Of a stretch of 64,000 nucleotides of DNA, positions 23,368 through 33,649 are shown one piece after another (within the stretch, counting starts at the first letter, position 1; each line of letters starts with the position of its first letter). Source of the stretch: Pseudoxanthomonas sp. PXM02. GTDB lineage: Bacteria; Pseudomonadota; Gammaproteobacteria; Xanthomonadales; Xanthomonadaceae. Position numbers and translations under genes: made by a program. The stretch is taken from assembly GCF_014851805.1 (NCBI RefSeq), contig NZ_JACVAK010000002.1, positions 992,001 through 1,056,000 on the forward strand. The letters are read 5' to 3'. Below the pieces are notes generated by a model. That model saw only the letters and a program-made list of their open reading frames with translations, was not told the DNA's origin and did not search any database.

Positions 23368-24879
23368 GTGTCGAACTGGCCCCTGCTTAGTGTTCTGATC
23401 TGGCTGCCCATCCTGGGTGGCGCGCTGGTGCTCGCCGTAGGCAACGCCCGCGCCGATGCGGCCCGCTGGCTGGGCCTGGCGGTCGCGGTGCTGACCTTCG
23501 TCTTCAGTATCGGACTGCTGACCGGATTCGATTACGCGAACCCGGGCCTGCAATTCATCGAGACCCGCGCCTGGATCCCCAGCTTCGACATCCACTACAA
23601 CCTGGGTGCCGACGGCATCGCGGTCGCGTTGCTGCTGCTCAATACGTTGATTACCGTGCTGACACTGGCGGGTGCGTGGGGTTCGGTGAACAAGCGCGTG
23701 GCCCAGTACGTGGCTGCGTTCCTGATCCTGGAAGGCCTGACCAACGGCATCTTCGCGGCCAGCGATGCGGTGCTGTTCTACGTGTTCTTCGAGGCGATGC
23801 TGATCCCGATGTTCCTGATCATCGGTGTATGGGGCGGTCCGCGCCGCATCTACGCATCGCTGAAGTTCTTCCTGTACACCTTCCTCGGCTCGGTGCTGAT
23901 GCTGGTCGGCCTGGTATACCTGTACATCAAGGGTGGCAGCTTCCAGCTGGCTGATCTGTACGCGATGCCGCTCAATGCGAAGGAACAGACCTGGCTGTTC
24001 TTCGCTTTCCTGATCGCGTTCGCGGTCAAGATCCCGATGTTCCCGGTGCACACCTGGCTGCCGGACGCGCACGTCGAAGCGCCGACCGCCGGTTCGGTGA
24101 TCCTGGCGGCGATCGCGCTGAAGATCGGCGGCTACGGCCTGCTGCGCTTCAGCCTGCCGATCGTGCCCGACGCCGGCCACGAGTGGGCGATGTTCATCAT
24201 CGTGCTGTCGCTGATCGCGGTGGTCTACGTGGGCCTGGTGGCACTGGTGCAGGACGACATGAAGAAGCTGATCGCCTATTCGTCGGTCTCGCACATGGGC
24301 TTCGTCACCCTCGGCATCTTCATCGCCTTCAGCCTGGTGCGCGACTACGGCAACCTCGATGGTGCACGCCTCGGCCTGCAGGGCGCGATGGTGCAGATGA
24401 TCAGTCACGGTTTCATTTCCGGCGCGATGTTCACCTGCGTCGGCGTGCTCTACGACCGCATGCACACCCGCATGATCAAGGACTACGGTGGCGTCATCAA
24501 CACGATGCCGTGGTTCGGTGCCTTCTTCATCCTGTTCGGCATGGCCAACTCCGGCCTGCCGGGCACCAGCGGTTTCGTCGGCGAGTTCATGGTCATCCTG
24601 GCCAGCTTCCAGCAGCACCCGCTGATCGCGTTCTTCGCGGCCACCACGCTGGTGATCGGTGCGGCCTACACGCTGTGGCTGGTCAAGCGCGTGATCCTCG
24701 GCGATGTAGCCAACGCGCACGTGGCCGAACTGAAGGACGTCTCCCTGCGCGAGGCGGCGGTGCTGGGTGGTTTCGCGGTCTGCGTCCTCGCGCTGGGCGT
24801 CTATCCCAAGCCGCTGACGGACCTGATGGAGCCGTCGATCGCGCAACTGGCGATGCAGCTCGCCAACAGCAAGCTGTAA
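23368..24879 (+). CDS. nuoM: NADH-quinone oxidoreductase subunit M
   Basis: NuoM is the middle Mrp-type proton-pumping subunit. The 503-residue protein has about 14 helices with the essential Glu in FFEAMLIPMFLIIG, a lysine in FAVKIPMFPVHTWLPDAHVEAP, and the SSVSHMG motif. The start is GTG 23368 (VSNWPLLSVLIWLP), 58 bp after nuoL, with no strong ribosome-binding site. Confidence 0.96.
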   Translation: MSNWPLLSVLIWLPILGGALVLAVGNARADAARWLGLAVAVLTFVFSIGLLTGFDYANPGLQFIETRAWIPSFDIHYNLGADGIAVALLLLNTLITVLTLAGAWGSVNKRVAQYVAAFLILEGLTNGIFAASDAVLFYVFFEAMLIPMFLIIGVWGGPRRIYASLKFFLYTFLGSVLMLVGLVYLYIKGGSFQLADLYAMPLNAKEQTWLFFAFLIAFAVKIPMFPVHTWLPDAHVEAPTAGSVILAAIALKIGGYGLLRFSLPIVPDAGHEWAMFIIVLSLIAVVYVGLVALVQDDMKKLIAYSSVSHMGFVTLGIFIAFSLVRDYGNLDGARLGLQGAMVQMISHGFISGAMFTCVGVLYDRMHTRMIKDYGGVINTMPWFGAFFILFGMANSGLPGTSGFVGEFMVILASFQQHPLIAFFAATTLVIGAAYTLWLVKRVILGDVANAHVAELKDVSLREAAVLGGFAVCVLALGVYPKPLTDLMEPSIAQLAMQLANSKL

Positions 24880-24888
24880 GGAAGAATC

Positions 24889-26352
24889 ATGACGACGCCG
24901 ATGCCCATCTCCGCCGCCGACCTGCAGCCGCTGCTGCCCGAACTGACCCTGATCGGCGGTGCGTTCGCGCTGCTGATGCTGGACCTGTTCCTGGACAATT
25001 CCCGCCGCATCATCACTCATGCCATTGCGCTCGTCGTCATGGCCGTCGTGGTGTGGATGCTGGCCACGGGCGTGGGCGGGCAGGGCACCGTGTTCAGCGG
25101 CATGTTCGTGCGCGACACGCTGGCCGACGTGAGCAAGGTGGTGATCGTCGCGGTCAGCGCGCTGTCGCTGGTGTACGGCTGGCCCTACCTGCGCGAGCGC
25201 AACCTGTATCCGGGCGAAGCGCCGGTGCTGGTGATGTTCGCCACGGCCGGCATGATGATGATGGTGTCCGCCGGTAGCCTGGTGATGGTCTATCTGGGTC
25301 TGGAACTGCTGGCCCTGTGTTCCTACGCGCTGGTCGCGCTGAACCGCGACGACGGTCTGTCGACGGAAGCGGCGATGAAGTACATCGTGCTCGGTTCGCT
25401 GGCCTCGGGCCTGCTGCTCTATGGCATGTCGCTCGTGTACGGTGCGACCGGCTCGCTGCACCTGCCGGCCATCTTCGACGCCACGGGTGCCGCACTGGGG
25501 GGCAGCAGCGATGCGCGCATGCTCCTGCTCACGGGCGTGGTGTTCATGGTGGCGGGCGTGGCGTTCAAGCTGGGCGCAGCGCCGTTCCACATGTGGCTGC
25601 CCGACGTCTATCACGGCGCCCCGACACCGGTGACCCTGTTCATCAGCGCGGCGCCGAAGCTGGCCGCGTTCGGCATGGCGTTCCGCCTGCTGCAGGACGG
25701 CCTCGGCCCGGCCGCGGCGCAGTGGCAGTGGCTGCTCGCCGGCCTGGCGGCCGCGTCGCTGGTGATCGGCAACGTCATCGCCATCGCGCAGACCAACCTC
25801 AAGCGCATGCTCGCGTATTCCACGGTGTCGCACGTTGGCTTCCTGCTGGTCGGCTTCGCCGGCGGTGGCGAAGTCGGCTATTCGGCCGCGCTGTTCTATG
25901 CGATCAGCTACTCCATCATGTCGGCGGCGGCGTTCGGCGCGATCATCGTGCTGTCGCGCCAGGGGTTCGAAGCCGACAGGATCGACGACTTCAAGGGCCT
26001 CAACGCCCGCAACCCGTGGCAGGCAGGACTGGTGCTGTGCGTGATGGCCTCGCTGGCCGGCGTGCCGCCGTTCCTGGGCTTCTGGGCCAAGCTCGTGGTG
26101 CTGGGCGCGGCCGTCAATGGCGGCTTCCTGTGGCTGGCCATCGTCGGCGTGCTGTGCGCCGTGATCGGCGCGTTCTACTACCTGCGCGTGATCAAGGTGA
26201 TGTACTTCGACGAGCCGGTAGGCGAGGTTCCGCCGCCGCGCACCGACCGCGTGGTGCCGATGGTGTTCGGCGTCAACGCGCTGGCCCTGCTGGCATTGGG
26301 CATCGCCTGGAACCCGATCATGGCGTGGTGCAAGCTGGCCTTCGCCGGCTGA
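24889..26352 (+). CDS. nuoN: NADH-quinone oxidoreductase subunit N
   Basis: NuoN is the proximal Mrp-type subunit and the last gene of the nuo operon. The 487-residue protein has the conserved YLGLELLALCSYAL, KYIVLGSLASGLLLYG and APFHMWLPDVYHGAPTPVT segments. Nine bases separate it from nuoM. A 7-bp hairpin without a T-run follows at 26377-26396; no clear terminator precedes the initiator tRNA. Confidence 0.96.
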   Translation: MTTPMPISAADLQPLLPELTLIGGAFALLMLDLFLDNSRRIITHAIALVVMAVVVWMLATGVGGQGTVFSGMFVRDTLADVSKVVIVAVSALSLVYGWPYLRERNLYPGEAPVLVMFATAGMMMMVSAGSLVMVYLGLELLALCSYALVALNRDDGLSTEAAMKYIVLGSLASGLLLYGMSLVYGATGSLHLPAIFDATGAALGGSSDARMLLLTGVVFMVAGVAFKLGAAPFHMWLPDVYHGAPTPVTLFISAAPKLAAFGMAFRLLQDGLGPAAAQWQWLLAGLAAASLVIGNVIAIAQTNLKRMLAYSTVSHVGFLLVGFAGGGEVGYSAALFYAISYSIMSAAAFGAIIVLSRQGFEADRIDDFKGLNARNPWQAGLVLCVMASLAGVPPFLGFWAKLVVLGAAVNGGFLWLAIVGVLCAVIGAFYYLRVIKVMYFDEPVGEVPPPRTDRVVPMVFGVNALALLALGIAWNPIMAWCKLAFAG

Positions 26353-26479
26353 GGCGTAAAACCCTCCGTTTTTCCTGCCGGCAGGGTGCTGCCGGCTCGC
26401 GCGATGAACGCGATGTTTCAAGTTGGTGCATGACAAGGCTTGCAATGCACCGGCGTATTCATCATAATTTCGCTTCTGC

Positions 26480-26556
26480 TGCGGGGTGGAGCAGTCTGGC
26501 AGCTCGTCGGGCTCATAACCCGAAGGTCGCAGGTTCAAATCCTGCCCCCGCTACCA
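26480..26556 (+). tRNA. Initiator tRNA-fMet (anticodon CAT)
   Basis: The 77-nt tRNA with encoded CCA has the three consecutive G-C pairs in the anticodon stem (GGG/CCC around CTCATAA) that mark the initiator. The first base T and base 72 T do not pair, which keeps the unpaired acceptor end required for formylation; E. coli uses C and A there. It stands before rimP-nusA-infB, as metY does in E. coli. Confidence 0.96.
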
Positions 26557-26650
26557 TGTTTATCCGAGGTCGCCGACAGCGGCGACCGACGAAAAGCCTG
26601 GGCACGCAACGACGCATGTTCCCGTCGTTGCACCGACATCCAGCGTATCG

Positions 26651-26681
26651 GACAAGGGGCCCATCGGGCCCCTTGTTTGTT
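26651..26681 (+). terminator. Terminator between tRNA-fMet and rimP
   Basis: An 11-bp stem made of ACAAGGGGCCC and its complement closes on ATC and is followed by TTGTTT. It could end transcripts from the tRNA, or act as a partial terminator that sets how much reads into rimP-nusA-infB. Confidence 0.75.
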
Positions 26682-26721
26682 TCAGCGATATGCAGAACCA
26701 CGAACCATCGGCAGCGAATCC

Positions 26722-27336
26722 GTGAGCGACAAGGCCAACGACATCGCCAACCTGCTGGCACCCACCGTCCAGGCACTGGGCGTTGAACTGCTGGGCATCG
26801 AATACCTGCCGGCACCCGGCGGCGCCACCGTGCGCCTGTACATCGACGTGCAGGAAGCCGAACGCGCCACGCGCCACGTCAATATCGAAGACTGCGAAGC
26901 GGTGAGCCGCGAAGTATCCGCGCAGCTCGACGTCGAGGATCCGATCTCCGGCAACTACACGCTGGAGGTCTCCTCGCCCGGCGTGGATCGTCCGCTGTTC
27001 CGACTGGAGCACTACGCGCGCTTCGTCGGCGAGTCGGCGAAAGTCGTATTGAAGCTGCCGCAGGATCGCCGCCGGCGCCTGCAGGGCGTGATCAGCCGCA
27101 TCGAGGGCGACAGCATCGTGTTCACCGTGGACGACGCGGACATGACCGTGGCGTTCGATAACATCGACAAGGCGCGGCTGGTCCCGGACTGGGCTGCGCT
27201 GGGCCTGGCGCCCGAGAAACCCGGTGGCGGCCGCAAGGCCGGTGCCAAGAAGGCCGGCGATGCCAAGCGTGCGCCCGCCAAACAAGCCAAGAAAAAACCC
27301 AACCAACCGGCGGCCCGCAAGCCGCGCGCGGAGTGA
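26722..27336 (+). CDS. rimP: Ribosome maturation factor RimP
   Basis: RimP assists assembly of the 30S subunit. The 204-residue protein has the N-terminal alpha/beta domain (about 1-85, with [12 protein letters not shown] and [16 protein letters not shown]) and the C-terminal SH3-like domain (about 90-155). A Lys/Ala-rich tail follows from about residue 165, giving about 50 residues more than E. coli RimP. GTG 26722 is chosen because the upstream frame runs back through the tRNA. Confidence 0.93.
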   Translation: MSDKANDIANLLAPTVQALGVELLGIEYLPAPGGATVRLYIDVQEAERATRHVNIEDCEAVSREVSAQLDVEDPISGNYTLEVSSPGVDRPLFRLEHYARFVGESAKVVLKLPQDRRRRLQGVISRIEGDSIVFTVDDADMTVAFDNIDKARLVPDWAALGLAPEKPGGGRKAGAKKAGDAKRAPAKQAKKKPNQPAARKPRAE

Positions 27337-27339
27337 TCA

Positions 27340-28851
27340 ATGAGTAAGGAACTGTTGCTGGTCGTGGATGCGGTGGCCAACGAGAAGGGCGTGCCGCGCG
27401 AAGTCATCTTCGACGCCATCGAAGCCGCCCTGGCGTCCGCCGCCAAGAAGCGCTACCTGGACCAGGACGTGCAGGTGCGCGTCACCATCGACCACAAGGA
27501 CGGCAGCTACGAAACGTTCCGTCGCTGGGAAGTGGTGGCCGACGACGTGGTGATGGAATCACCCGATCGCCAGATCCGCCTGATGGACGCCGAGGACGAA
27601 GCCGAAGGCGCCGAAGTGGGCGACTGGATCGAAGAGAAGATCGAGAACCCGGATTTCGGCCGCATCGCGGCGCAGGCCGCCAAGCAGGTCATCGTGCAGC
27701 GCGTCCGCGAAGCGGAGCGCGCGCAGGTGGTCGACGCCTGGAAGGACCGTGTCGGCGAACTGGTCACCGGCGTGGTCAAGCGTGCCGAGCGCGGCAACAT
27801 CTACGTGGACCTGGGCGGCAACGCCGAGGCCTTTATCCCGAAGGACAAGGGCATTCCGCGCGACGTGCTGCGCGCCGGCGACCGCGTCCGCGGTTACCTG
27901 TTCGACGTGCGCTACGAACCGCGCGGCCCGCAGCTGTTCATCAGCCGCGCTGCACCCGAATTCATGATCGAGCTGTTCAAGCTCGAAGTGCCGGAAGTGG
28001 GCCAGGGCCTGGTCGAGATCAAGGCCTGCGCACGCGATCCGGGCGATCGCGCCAAGATCGCCGTGCTCGCGCACGACACCCGCACCGATCCGATCGGCGC
28101 CTGCATCGGCATGCGCGGTTCGCGCGTGCAGGCCGTGAGCAACGAGCTCAACGGCGAGCGCGTGGACATCGTGCTGTGGAACGACAATCCGGCCACCTTC
28201 GTCATCAACGCGATGGCGCCGGCGGAAGTGCAGTCGATCATCGTCGATGAAGAGAAGCACTCGATGGACCTGGCCGTGGCGGAAGACCGCCTGGCGCAGG
28301 CGATCGGCAAGGGCGGCCAGAACGTGCGTCTGGCCAGCCGTCTGACCGGCTGGCAGCTCAACGTCATGACCGCCGACCAGGTGCAGGCCAAGAGCGAGGC
28401 CGAGCAGGCCGTCGCCCGCCAGCTGTTCATGGACAAGCTGGAAGTGGACGAGGAAATCGCCGCCATCCTGGTCGCCGAGGGTTTCAGCACGGTCGAGGAA
28501 ATCGCCTACGTGCCGGTCGGCGAACTGCTGGCCGTCGAGGGCTTCGACGAGGACATCGTCGAAGAACTGCGTTCGCGCGCCCGCGACGCCCTGCTGAACG
28601 AGGCGCTGGCCGAGGAAGAAGGCCTGGAAGAGGACCACCCGGCGGAGGACCTGCTGGCGCTGGAAGGCATGGACGAGGAGACCGCGTTCGCGCTGGCCTC
28701 GCACGGCGTCCGCACCAGCGAGGACCTGTCCGACCTGGCCGCCGACGAAGTGGTCGAGTTCGGCATCGAGGGCCTGGACGAGGGCCGCGCCGCGGCGCTG
28801 ATCCTGGCCGCCCGTGCCGAAGAGATCGCTCGTCTGGAACGCGGCGCATGA
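27340..28851 (+). CDS. nusA: Transcription termination/antitermination factor NusA
   Basis: NusA binds RNA polymerase and nascent RNA and controls pausing, termination and antitermination. The 503-residue protein shows the N-terminal polymerase-binding domain (1-105), an S1 domain (about 134-200, with GNIYVDLGGNAEAFIPK), two KH domains (about 205-345, including AQAIGKGGQNVRLAS), and two acidic C-terminal repeats (about 360-503). The layout matches E. coli NusA. It follows rimP by 3 bp. Confidence 0.97.
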   Translation: MSKELLLVVDAVANEKGVPREVIFDAIEAALASAAKKRYLDQDVQVRVTIDHKDGSYETFRRWEVVADDVVMESPDRQIRLMDAEDEAEGAEVGDWIEEKIENPDFGRIAAQAAKQVIVQRVREAERAQVVDAWKDRVGELVTGVVKRAERGNIYVDLGGNAEAFIPKDKGIPRDVLRAGDRVRGYLFDVRYEPRGPQLFISRAAPEFMIELFKLEVPEVGQGLVEIKACARDPGDRAKIAVLAHDTRTDPIGACIGMRGSRVQAVSNELNGERVDIVLWNDNPATFVINAMAPAEVQSIIVDEEKHSMDLAVAEDRLAQAIGKGGQNVRLASRLTGWQLNVMTADQVQAKSEAEQAVARQLFMDKLEVDEEIAAILVAEGFSTVEEIAYVPVGELLAVEGFDEDIVEELRSRARDALLNEALAEEEGLEEDHPAEDLLALEGMDEETAFALASHGVRTSEDLSDLAADEVVEFGIEGLDEGRAAALILAARAEEIARLERGA

Positions 28852-28910
28852 GCCACCCATGAACACCGCCCTGGTGTCCGCAGGGCTTAGAATTCCCCCT
28901 TTCCAACAGG

Positions 28911-28940
28911 GTTGCCCCTCCACCACAGGGGGGGCGCAAC
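28911..28940 (+). other. Imperfect hairpin in the infB leader
   Basis: GTTGC (28911-28915) pairs with GCAAC (28936-28940), and a C-rich run faces a G-rich run inside. It lies 18 bp before infB with no T-run, so it is more likely a leader structure than a terminator. Confidence 0.3.
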
Positions 28941-28958
28941 ACCCAACCTAGGATCCGA

Positions 28959-31607
28959 ATGTCGCAGCAAACCACCATCCGCAAGCTCGCTGAACTGGTC
29001 AATACGCCGGTCGAGAAACTCCTGGAGCAGCTGGCCGAGGCCGGCATGAGCTTCAGTGGTCCCGACCAGGTCGTGACCAGCATGGAAAAAGTGAAGCTGC
29101 TCGGCTTCCTCAAGCGCTCGCACGGCAAGAGCGATGCCGCAACGGATGAGGCTGCGCCGAAGAAGATCACGCTGAACCGTCGCAAGGTGCAGGAAGTTAC
29201 CGTTGCCGCCGGCCGCAGCAAGACCACGGTCAACGTGGAAGTGCGCCAGAAGCGCACCTATACGAAGCCGACCGACGCCGAGTCCGTCAGCACCAACTGG
29301 CAGAACGAAGCCGATCCGGAACGCGCCGAGATCCTGCGCAAGCTGGAGGAATCCCGCCAGCGCAACCTCGATGAGCAGCAGCGCCTGGCGCAGGAAGACG
29401 CCAAGCGCGCCGAGGAACTGGAGCGCCGTCGCCAGGAAGAGGCCGCGGTGCGTGCCGAAGCCGAAGCCGCGCGTGCGCAGGCCGATGCCGAAGCCGCTGC
29501 GCTGGCCGCCGGTGCCGTCGCCGTGGATGGTGACGAGACCGCGCGCCCGGCCAAGCCGGCCACGCAGGGCCACCACGTGCCCAAGCTGGTCGTGCGCAAG
29601 GATCCGCCGCGCACCGACGACCGCAACAATGCGGCCGCTGCCAAGCACAAGACCCGCGGTTCGCACGCGATGGTCGCCGGCGTCGAAGACGACGACAACA
29701 CCAGCCGTTTCGCCGGCCAGCTGCACTTGTCCGCTGCCGACCGCGCCCGTCGCGGCGCTTCGCGCGGCAAGCCCAAGCCGCCGCGTCGCCATGAGCAGAG
29801 CCGCGGTGGCGGTGGTGCGCATGGCTTCGAGCGTCCGACCGCACCGATCGTGCGTGAAGTGGCGATCGGCGAGACGATCACCGTGGCCGACCTGGCGCAG
29901 AAGCTCGCGCTGAAGGGCGGCGACGTGGTGAAGGCGCTGTTCAAGATGGGCGTGATGGCCACCATCACCCAGACCATCGACCACGACACCGCCGCACTGA
30001 TCACCGAAGAGCTGGGCCACAAGGCCGTGCGTGCCGACGCCAACGACGTCGAGAACGAACTGCTGGCGCACTCGGAAGAGCAGCAGGGCGACAAGGTCGC
30101 GCGTCCGCCGGTGGTCACCATCATGGGTCACGTCGACCACGGCAAGACCTCGCTGCTGGACTACATCCGTCGCACCAAGATCGCCAGCGGCGAAGCCGGC
30201 GGCATCACCCAGCACATCGGCGCCTACCACGTGGAAACGCCGAAGGGCGTCATCAGCTTCCTCGACACCCCGGGCCACGCCGCGTTCACCGCGATGCGCG
30301 CCCGCGGCGCCAAGCTGACCGACATCGTGGTGCTGGTCGTCGCTGCCGATGACGGCGTGATGCCGCAGACCCGCGAAGCCATCCAGCACGCCAAGGCGGC
30401 GAAGGTGCCGCTGATCGTGGCGGTCAACAAGATCGACAAGTCCGACGCCGACCCGCTGCGCGTGAAGAACGAACTGCTGGCCGAGGAAGTCGTCGCAGAA
30501 GATTTCGGTGGCGACACCCAGATGGTCGAAATCTCGGCCAAGACGGGCCAAGGCGTGGACAACCTGCTGGACGCCATCTCCATCCAGGCCGAACTGCTGG
30601 AACTGAAGGCCGTGGAAGACGGTCGCGCCAGCGGCGTGGTCATCGAATCCTCGCTGGACAAGGGCCGTGGCCCGGTCGCGACGGTGCTGGTGCAGCAGGG
30701 CACGCTGAAGAAGGGCGACTACCTGGTCTGCGGCATCCAGTACGGCCGCGTGCGTGCCCTGTTCGACGAAACCGGCAGCCAGCCGCCGTCGGCCGGTCCG
30801 TCCATCCCGGTGCAGGTCCTGGGCCTGTCCGGCGTGCCGGAAGCGGGCGACGACTTCGTGGTGGTCGCCGACGAACGCCTGGCCAAGGACGTGGCGCAGC
30901 AGCGCGACGCCAAGCGCCGCGAGTCGCGTCTGGTGCAGTCCGCCGGCAGCCGCATGGAAGACATCATGGCGCAGCTGGGCAAGGGCGAAGGCCAGCTCAG
31001 CCTCAACCTGATCGTCAAGGCCGACGTGCAGGGTTCCGTGGAAGCGCTGCGTCATTCGCTGACCGCGCTGTCCAACGAATCGATCCGCATCAACATCATC
31101 AACTCCGGCGTGGGCGGCATCACCGAGTCCGACGCCAACTCCGCGGTCACCTCCAAGGCCACCGTCATCGGCTTCAACGTCCGTGCCGACGCCTCCGCGC
31201 GTCGCATCATCGAAGCCAACGGCGTGGACCTGCGCTACTTCTCGATCATCTATGACGTGATCGACCAGGTGAAGCAGGTGGCGTCCGGCCTGCTGGGCGT
31301 GGAGATCCGCGAAGAGATCATCGGTATCGCCGAAGTGCGCGACGTGTTCCGCAGCTCCAAGTTCGGCGCGGTCGCGGGCTGCATGGTGGTCGAAGGCACG
31401 GTCAAGCGGAACAAGCCGATCCGCGTGCTGCGTGCCAGCACCGTGGTGTTCGAGGGCGAACTGGAATCGCTGCGCCGCTTCAAGGAGAACGTCGACGAAG
31501 TGCGTAACGGCACCGAGTGCGGCATCGGCGTGAAGGCGTACAACGACGTGCAGCCGGGCGACCAGATCGAGTGCTTCGAGCGCATCGAAGTCCAGCGCAC
31601 GCTCTGA
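28959..31607 (+). CDS. infB: Translation initiation factor IF-2
   Basis: IF-2 is the GTPase that brings formyl-Met-tRNA to the 30S subunit and promotes subunit joining. The 882-residue protein has an N-terminal helical domain (1-55), a long charged Ala/Glu/Arg-rich linker (about 110-300), a second IF2-N domain (about 305-370), and the G domain. The G domain contains G1 GHVDHGKT (390-397), G3 DTPGH and G4 NKID. Domains II to IV follow. It is next to the initiator tRNA whose product it handles. Confidence 0.97.
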   Translation: MSQQTTIRKLAELVNTPVEKLLEQLAEAGMSFSGPDQVVTSMEKVKLLGFLKRSHGKSDAATDEAAPKKITLNRRKVQEVTVAAGRSKTTVNVEVRQKRTYTKPTDAESVSTNWQNEADPERAEILRKLEESRQRNLDEQQRLAQEDAKRAEELERRRQEEAAVRAEAEAARAQADAEAAALAAGAVAVDGDETARPAKPATQGHHVPKLVVRKDPPRTDDRNNAAAAKHKTRGSHAMVAGVEDDDNTSRFAGQLHLSAADRARRGASRGKPKPPRRHEQSRGGGGAHGFERPTAPIVREVAIGETITVADLAQKLALKGGDVVKALFKMGVMATITQTIDHDTAALITEELGHKAVRADANDVENELLAHSEEQQGDKVARPPVVTIMGHVDHGKTSLLDYIRRTKIASGEAGGITQHIGAYHVETPKGVISFLDTPGHAAFTAMRARGAKLTDIVVLVVAADDGVMPQTREAIQHAKAAKVPLIVAVNKIDKSDADPLRVKNELLAEEVVAEDFGGDTQMVEISAKTGQGVDNLLDAISIQAELLELKAVEDGRASGVVIESSLDKGRGPVATVLVQQGTLKKGDYLVCGIQYGRVRALFDETGSQPPSAGPSIPVQVLGLSGVPEAGDDFVVVADERLAKDVAQQRDAKRRESRLVQSAGSRMEDIMAQLGKGEGQLSLNLIVKADVQGSVEALRHSLTALSNESIRINIINSGVGGITESDANSAVTSKATVIGFNVRADASARRIIEANGVDLRYFSIIYDVIDQVKQVASGLLGVEIREEIIGIAEVRDVFRSSKFGAVAGCMVVEGTVKRNKPIRVLRASTVVFEGELESLRRFKENVDEVRNGTECGIGVKAYNDVQPGDQIECFERIEVQRTL

Positions 31608-31609
31608 TC

Positions 31610-31981
31610 ATGCCGACCAAGTCGTTCCATCGCACCGACCGCGTTTCCGCCCAGCTCCGTCGCGAGCTGGGCACGCTGGTGCACGAGGCCGTGCGTGAGC
31701 ACGGCCTGCCGTCGGTCAGCGTGTCCGACGTCGAGGTCACCCGCGACATGGCGCATGCCAAGGTGTTCGTCACTGCGCTGATGCAGGAACGTTCCGCTGA
31801 GGCGGTGAAGGGCTTGAAGGAACTCGCCTGGGGTCTCCGCATGGAACTGGCGCGTCGCGTGAAGATGCGCCACGTGCCGGAACTGCATTTCCACTACGAC
31901 GACTCCGTCGATCGTGGCGAGCGCATCGAGACCCTGCTGCGCTACAACCCGCCGGTCCCCGAGTCCGACGACGAGACCTGA
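31610..31981 (+). CDS. rbfA: Ribosome-binding factor A
   Basis: RbfA is a small KH-fold protein that binds 16S rRNA helix 1 and is needed for late 30S maturation, especially in the cold. The 123-residue protein has the family features RTDRVSAQLRRELGTLV, VSVSDVEVTRDMAHAKVFV, and the C-terminal RHVPELHFHYDDSVDRGERI block. ATG 31610 lies three bases after the infB stop. Confidence 0.95.
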   Translation: MPTKSFHRTDRVSAQLRRELGTLVHEAVREHGLPSVSVSDVEVTRDMAHAKVFVTALMQERSAEAVKGLKELAWGLRMELARRVKMRHVPELHFHYDDSVDRGERIETLLRYNPPVPESDDET

Positions 31982-31992
31982 TACGTCAGGCT

Positions 31993-32014
31993 GTAGAGCG
32001 GAGCTTGCTCCGCT
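31993..32014. repeat. GTAG-headed REP-like palindrome
   Basis: The sequence GTAG is followed by an 8-bp inverted repeat, AGCGGAGC and GCTCCGCT, with a TT centre. This head-plus-hairpin pattern resembles the REP elements described in Stenotrophomonas and relatives. It lies between rbfA and truB and has no T-run. Confidence 0.5.
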
Positions 32015-32103
32015 GAAGTCCGGACGCGGGCCGCGTGAAGACGTCACGCAAGCTCGACGCTACGATGCGGCGACTCCCCGCCAAACCACCTAACCTGGAC
32101 TGT

Positions 32104-33054
32104 ATGGCAGGACGCACCCAATTCCGCCCGCTGGACGGCCTGCTGCTGCTCGACAAGCCGCAGGGCATGAGTTCGAACGGCGCCCTGCAGGTCGCGCGGC
32201 GCCTGTTCCGCGCGGAGAAGGGTGGACACACCGGCAGCCTCGACCCGCTCGCGACCGGCCTGCTGCCGCTGTGCTTCGGCGAGGCGACCAAGATCGCCGG
32301 GCTGTTGCTGGGCTCGCGCAAGGCCTACGACACCATCGCCGTGCTGGGCAGCACTACCGATACCGACGACGCGGACGGCGCGCCGCTGCGGGAGCGTCCG
32401 GTGCCGACGCTGGACATCGCCACGATCGAAGCCGCGCTGGCGCCCCTGACCGGCAGGATCCGCCAGCGCGCCCCGATCTACTCCGCGCTGAAACAGGGCG
32501 GGGAGCCGCTCTATACCAAGGCGCGCCGGGGAGACGTCATCGAGGCCCCCGAGCGCGATGTCGAGGTCCACGGGATCGAGATTCTCGAGATCGCCCCCGA
32601 CCGCCTGTCGCTGCGGGTGGCATGCGGCTCCGGCACCTACGTGCGCAGCCTGGTCCGCGACCTCGGCGAGGCGCTCGGCTGCGGCGCTCATGTCGGGGCC
32701 CTGCGGCGCCTCTGGGTCGATCCGTTCATGCAGCCACGCATGTACACGCTGGAGGCGCTGCAGACCCTGGCTGAACAGGGTGGAGAAGCCGCGCTGGAAG
32801 CCTGCCTGTTGCCGGTCGACGCCGGCCTGAGCGGGTTCCCGAGGGTCGACGTCGACGCCGCCGGAGGACGTCGGCTCGCCCAGGGCCAGCGGCTGCGCGG
32901 CTACCCGCCCAGCGAGGGTCCGGTGGCGATCCATGGTCCGGAAGCGCGGGTCCTGGGGCTCGGTACGGTGGACGCAGACGGCACGCTTTTGCCCCAGCGA
33001 TTGTTCGCGTGGGCGGTCGCGGGCACCGCCACCAAGGCCGGGCACGATCAATAA
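32104..33054 (+). CDS. truB: tRNA pseudouridine(55) synthase TruB
   Basis: TruB makes the pseudouridine of the tRNA T-loop. The 316-residue protein has the catalytic Asp47 in [16 protein letters not shown], the [10 protein letters not shown] motif, and a C-terminal PUA-like part. I use ATG 32104 ([16 protein letters not shown]), which gives the family start; ATG 32035 would add 23 basic residues that overlap the repeat-bearing gap. Confidence 0.94.
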   Translation: MAGRTQFRPLDGLLLLDKPQGMSSNGALQVARRLFRAEKGGHTGSLDPLATGLLPLCFGEATKIAGLLLGSRKAYDTIAVLGSTTDTDDADGAPLRERPVPTLDIATIEAALAPLTGRIRQRAPIYSALKQGGEPLYTKARRGDVIEAPERDVEVHGIEILEIAPDRLSLRVACGSGTYVRSLVRDLGEALGCGAHVGALRRLWVDPFMQPRMYTLEALQTLAEQGGEAALEACLLPVDAGLSGFPRVDVDAAGGRRLAQGQRLRGYPPSEGPVAIHGPEARVLGLGTVDADGTLLPQRLFAWAVAGTATKAGHDQ

Positions 33055-33204
33055 AACCTTGTTTCACAAGGCCCCCGGGGCTACACTACGCCGCCGGTTT
33101 TCACCGGTGGTTTACATTCCCCAGCTTCATCAACGGCGAGCCAGGCGGTGCGCGCGGAGGACAGCCCGCGTTCCTGCAGGCCACGCATCCAACAGAGAGA
33201 AACC

Positions 33205-33465
33205 ATGTCCGTCGATACCCAGAAAGTGATTGCCGATAACGCCCGTGGCGCCAACGACACCGGCTCCCCGGAAGTGCAGGTCGCCCTGCTGACCGCCCGC
33301 ATCGAGCACCTGAGCGGCCACTTCAAGACCCACAAGAAGGATCACCACAGCCGTCGTGGTCTGCTGCAGCTGGTCAACCGCCGCCGCAGCCTGCTTGATT
33401 ACCTCAAGAAGAAAGACAACGAGCGCTACAAGACCCTGATCGAAAAGCTCGGTCTGCGTCGCTGA
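33205..33465 (+). CDS. rpsO: 30S ribosomal protein S15
   Basis: S15 binds the 16S rRNA central domain and helps form bridge B4. The 86-residue protein shows the conserved [33 protein letters not shown] and [13 protein letters not shown] segments. The start ATG 33205 follows an AGAGAGAAA ribosome-binding site. The rpsO-pnp order is widely conserved. Confidence 0.98.
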   Translation: MSVDTQKVIADNARGANDTGSPEVQVALLTARIEHLSGHFKTHKKDHHSRRGLLQLVNRRRSLLDYLKKKDNERYKTLIEKLGLRR

Positions 33466-33476
33466 TATACCCCCGA

Positions 33477-33509
33477 CCGCGGCGCAGAGATGCGCCGCGG
33501 TTTGCATTT
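33477..33509 (+). terminator. Terminator after rpsO
   Basis: A perfect 10-bp stem (33477-33486 with 33491-33500) and GAGA loop are followed by TTTGCATTT. It lies 11 bp after the rpsO stop and may let only part of the transcripts reach pnp. Confidence 0.8.
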
Positions 33510-33569
33510 CAGGGAACGGAATGCGCTGCATCCGCTGGCCGCACCGGGCCCGCCTCCCTCAGCACAACC

Positions 33570-33612
33570 GGCCGGACGCATCCGGCCAGCCACACGCGAC
33601 AAGGGTCGCGTG
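33570..33612 (+). promoter_or_regulatory. Two stem-loops in the pnp leader
   Basis: A 7-bp stem (33570-33576 with 33581-33587) and an 8-bp stem (33593-33600 with 33605-33612), each with a four-base loop, lie 38-80 bp before the pnp GTG. E. coli pnp is autoregulated through RNase III cutting of a leader hairpin. A similar role here is inference. Confidence 0.5.
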
Positions 33613-33649
33613 AGGTCCAACCCGCACAAGGCATCCCAAGGAAACCCCC

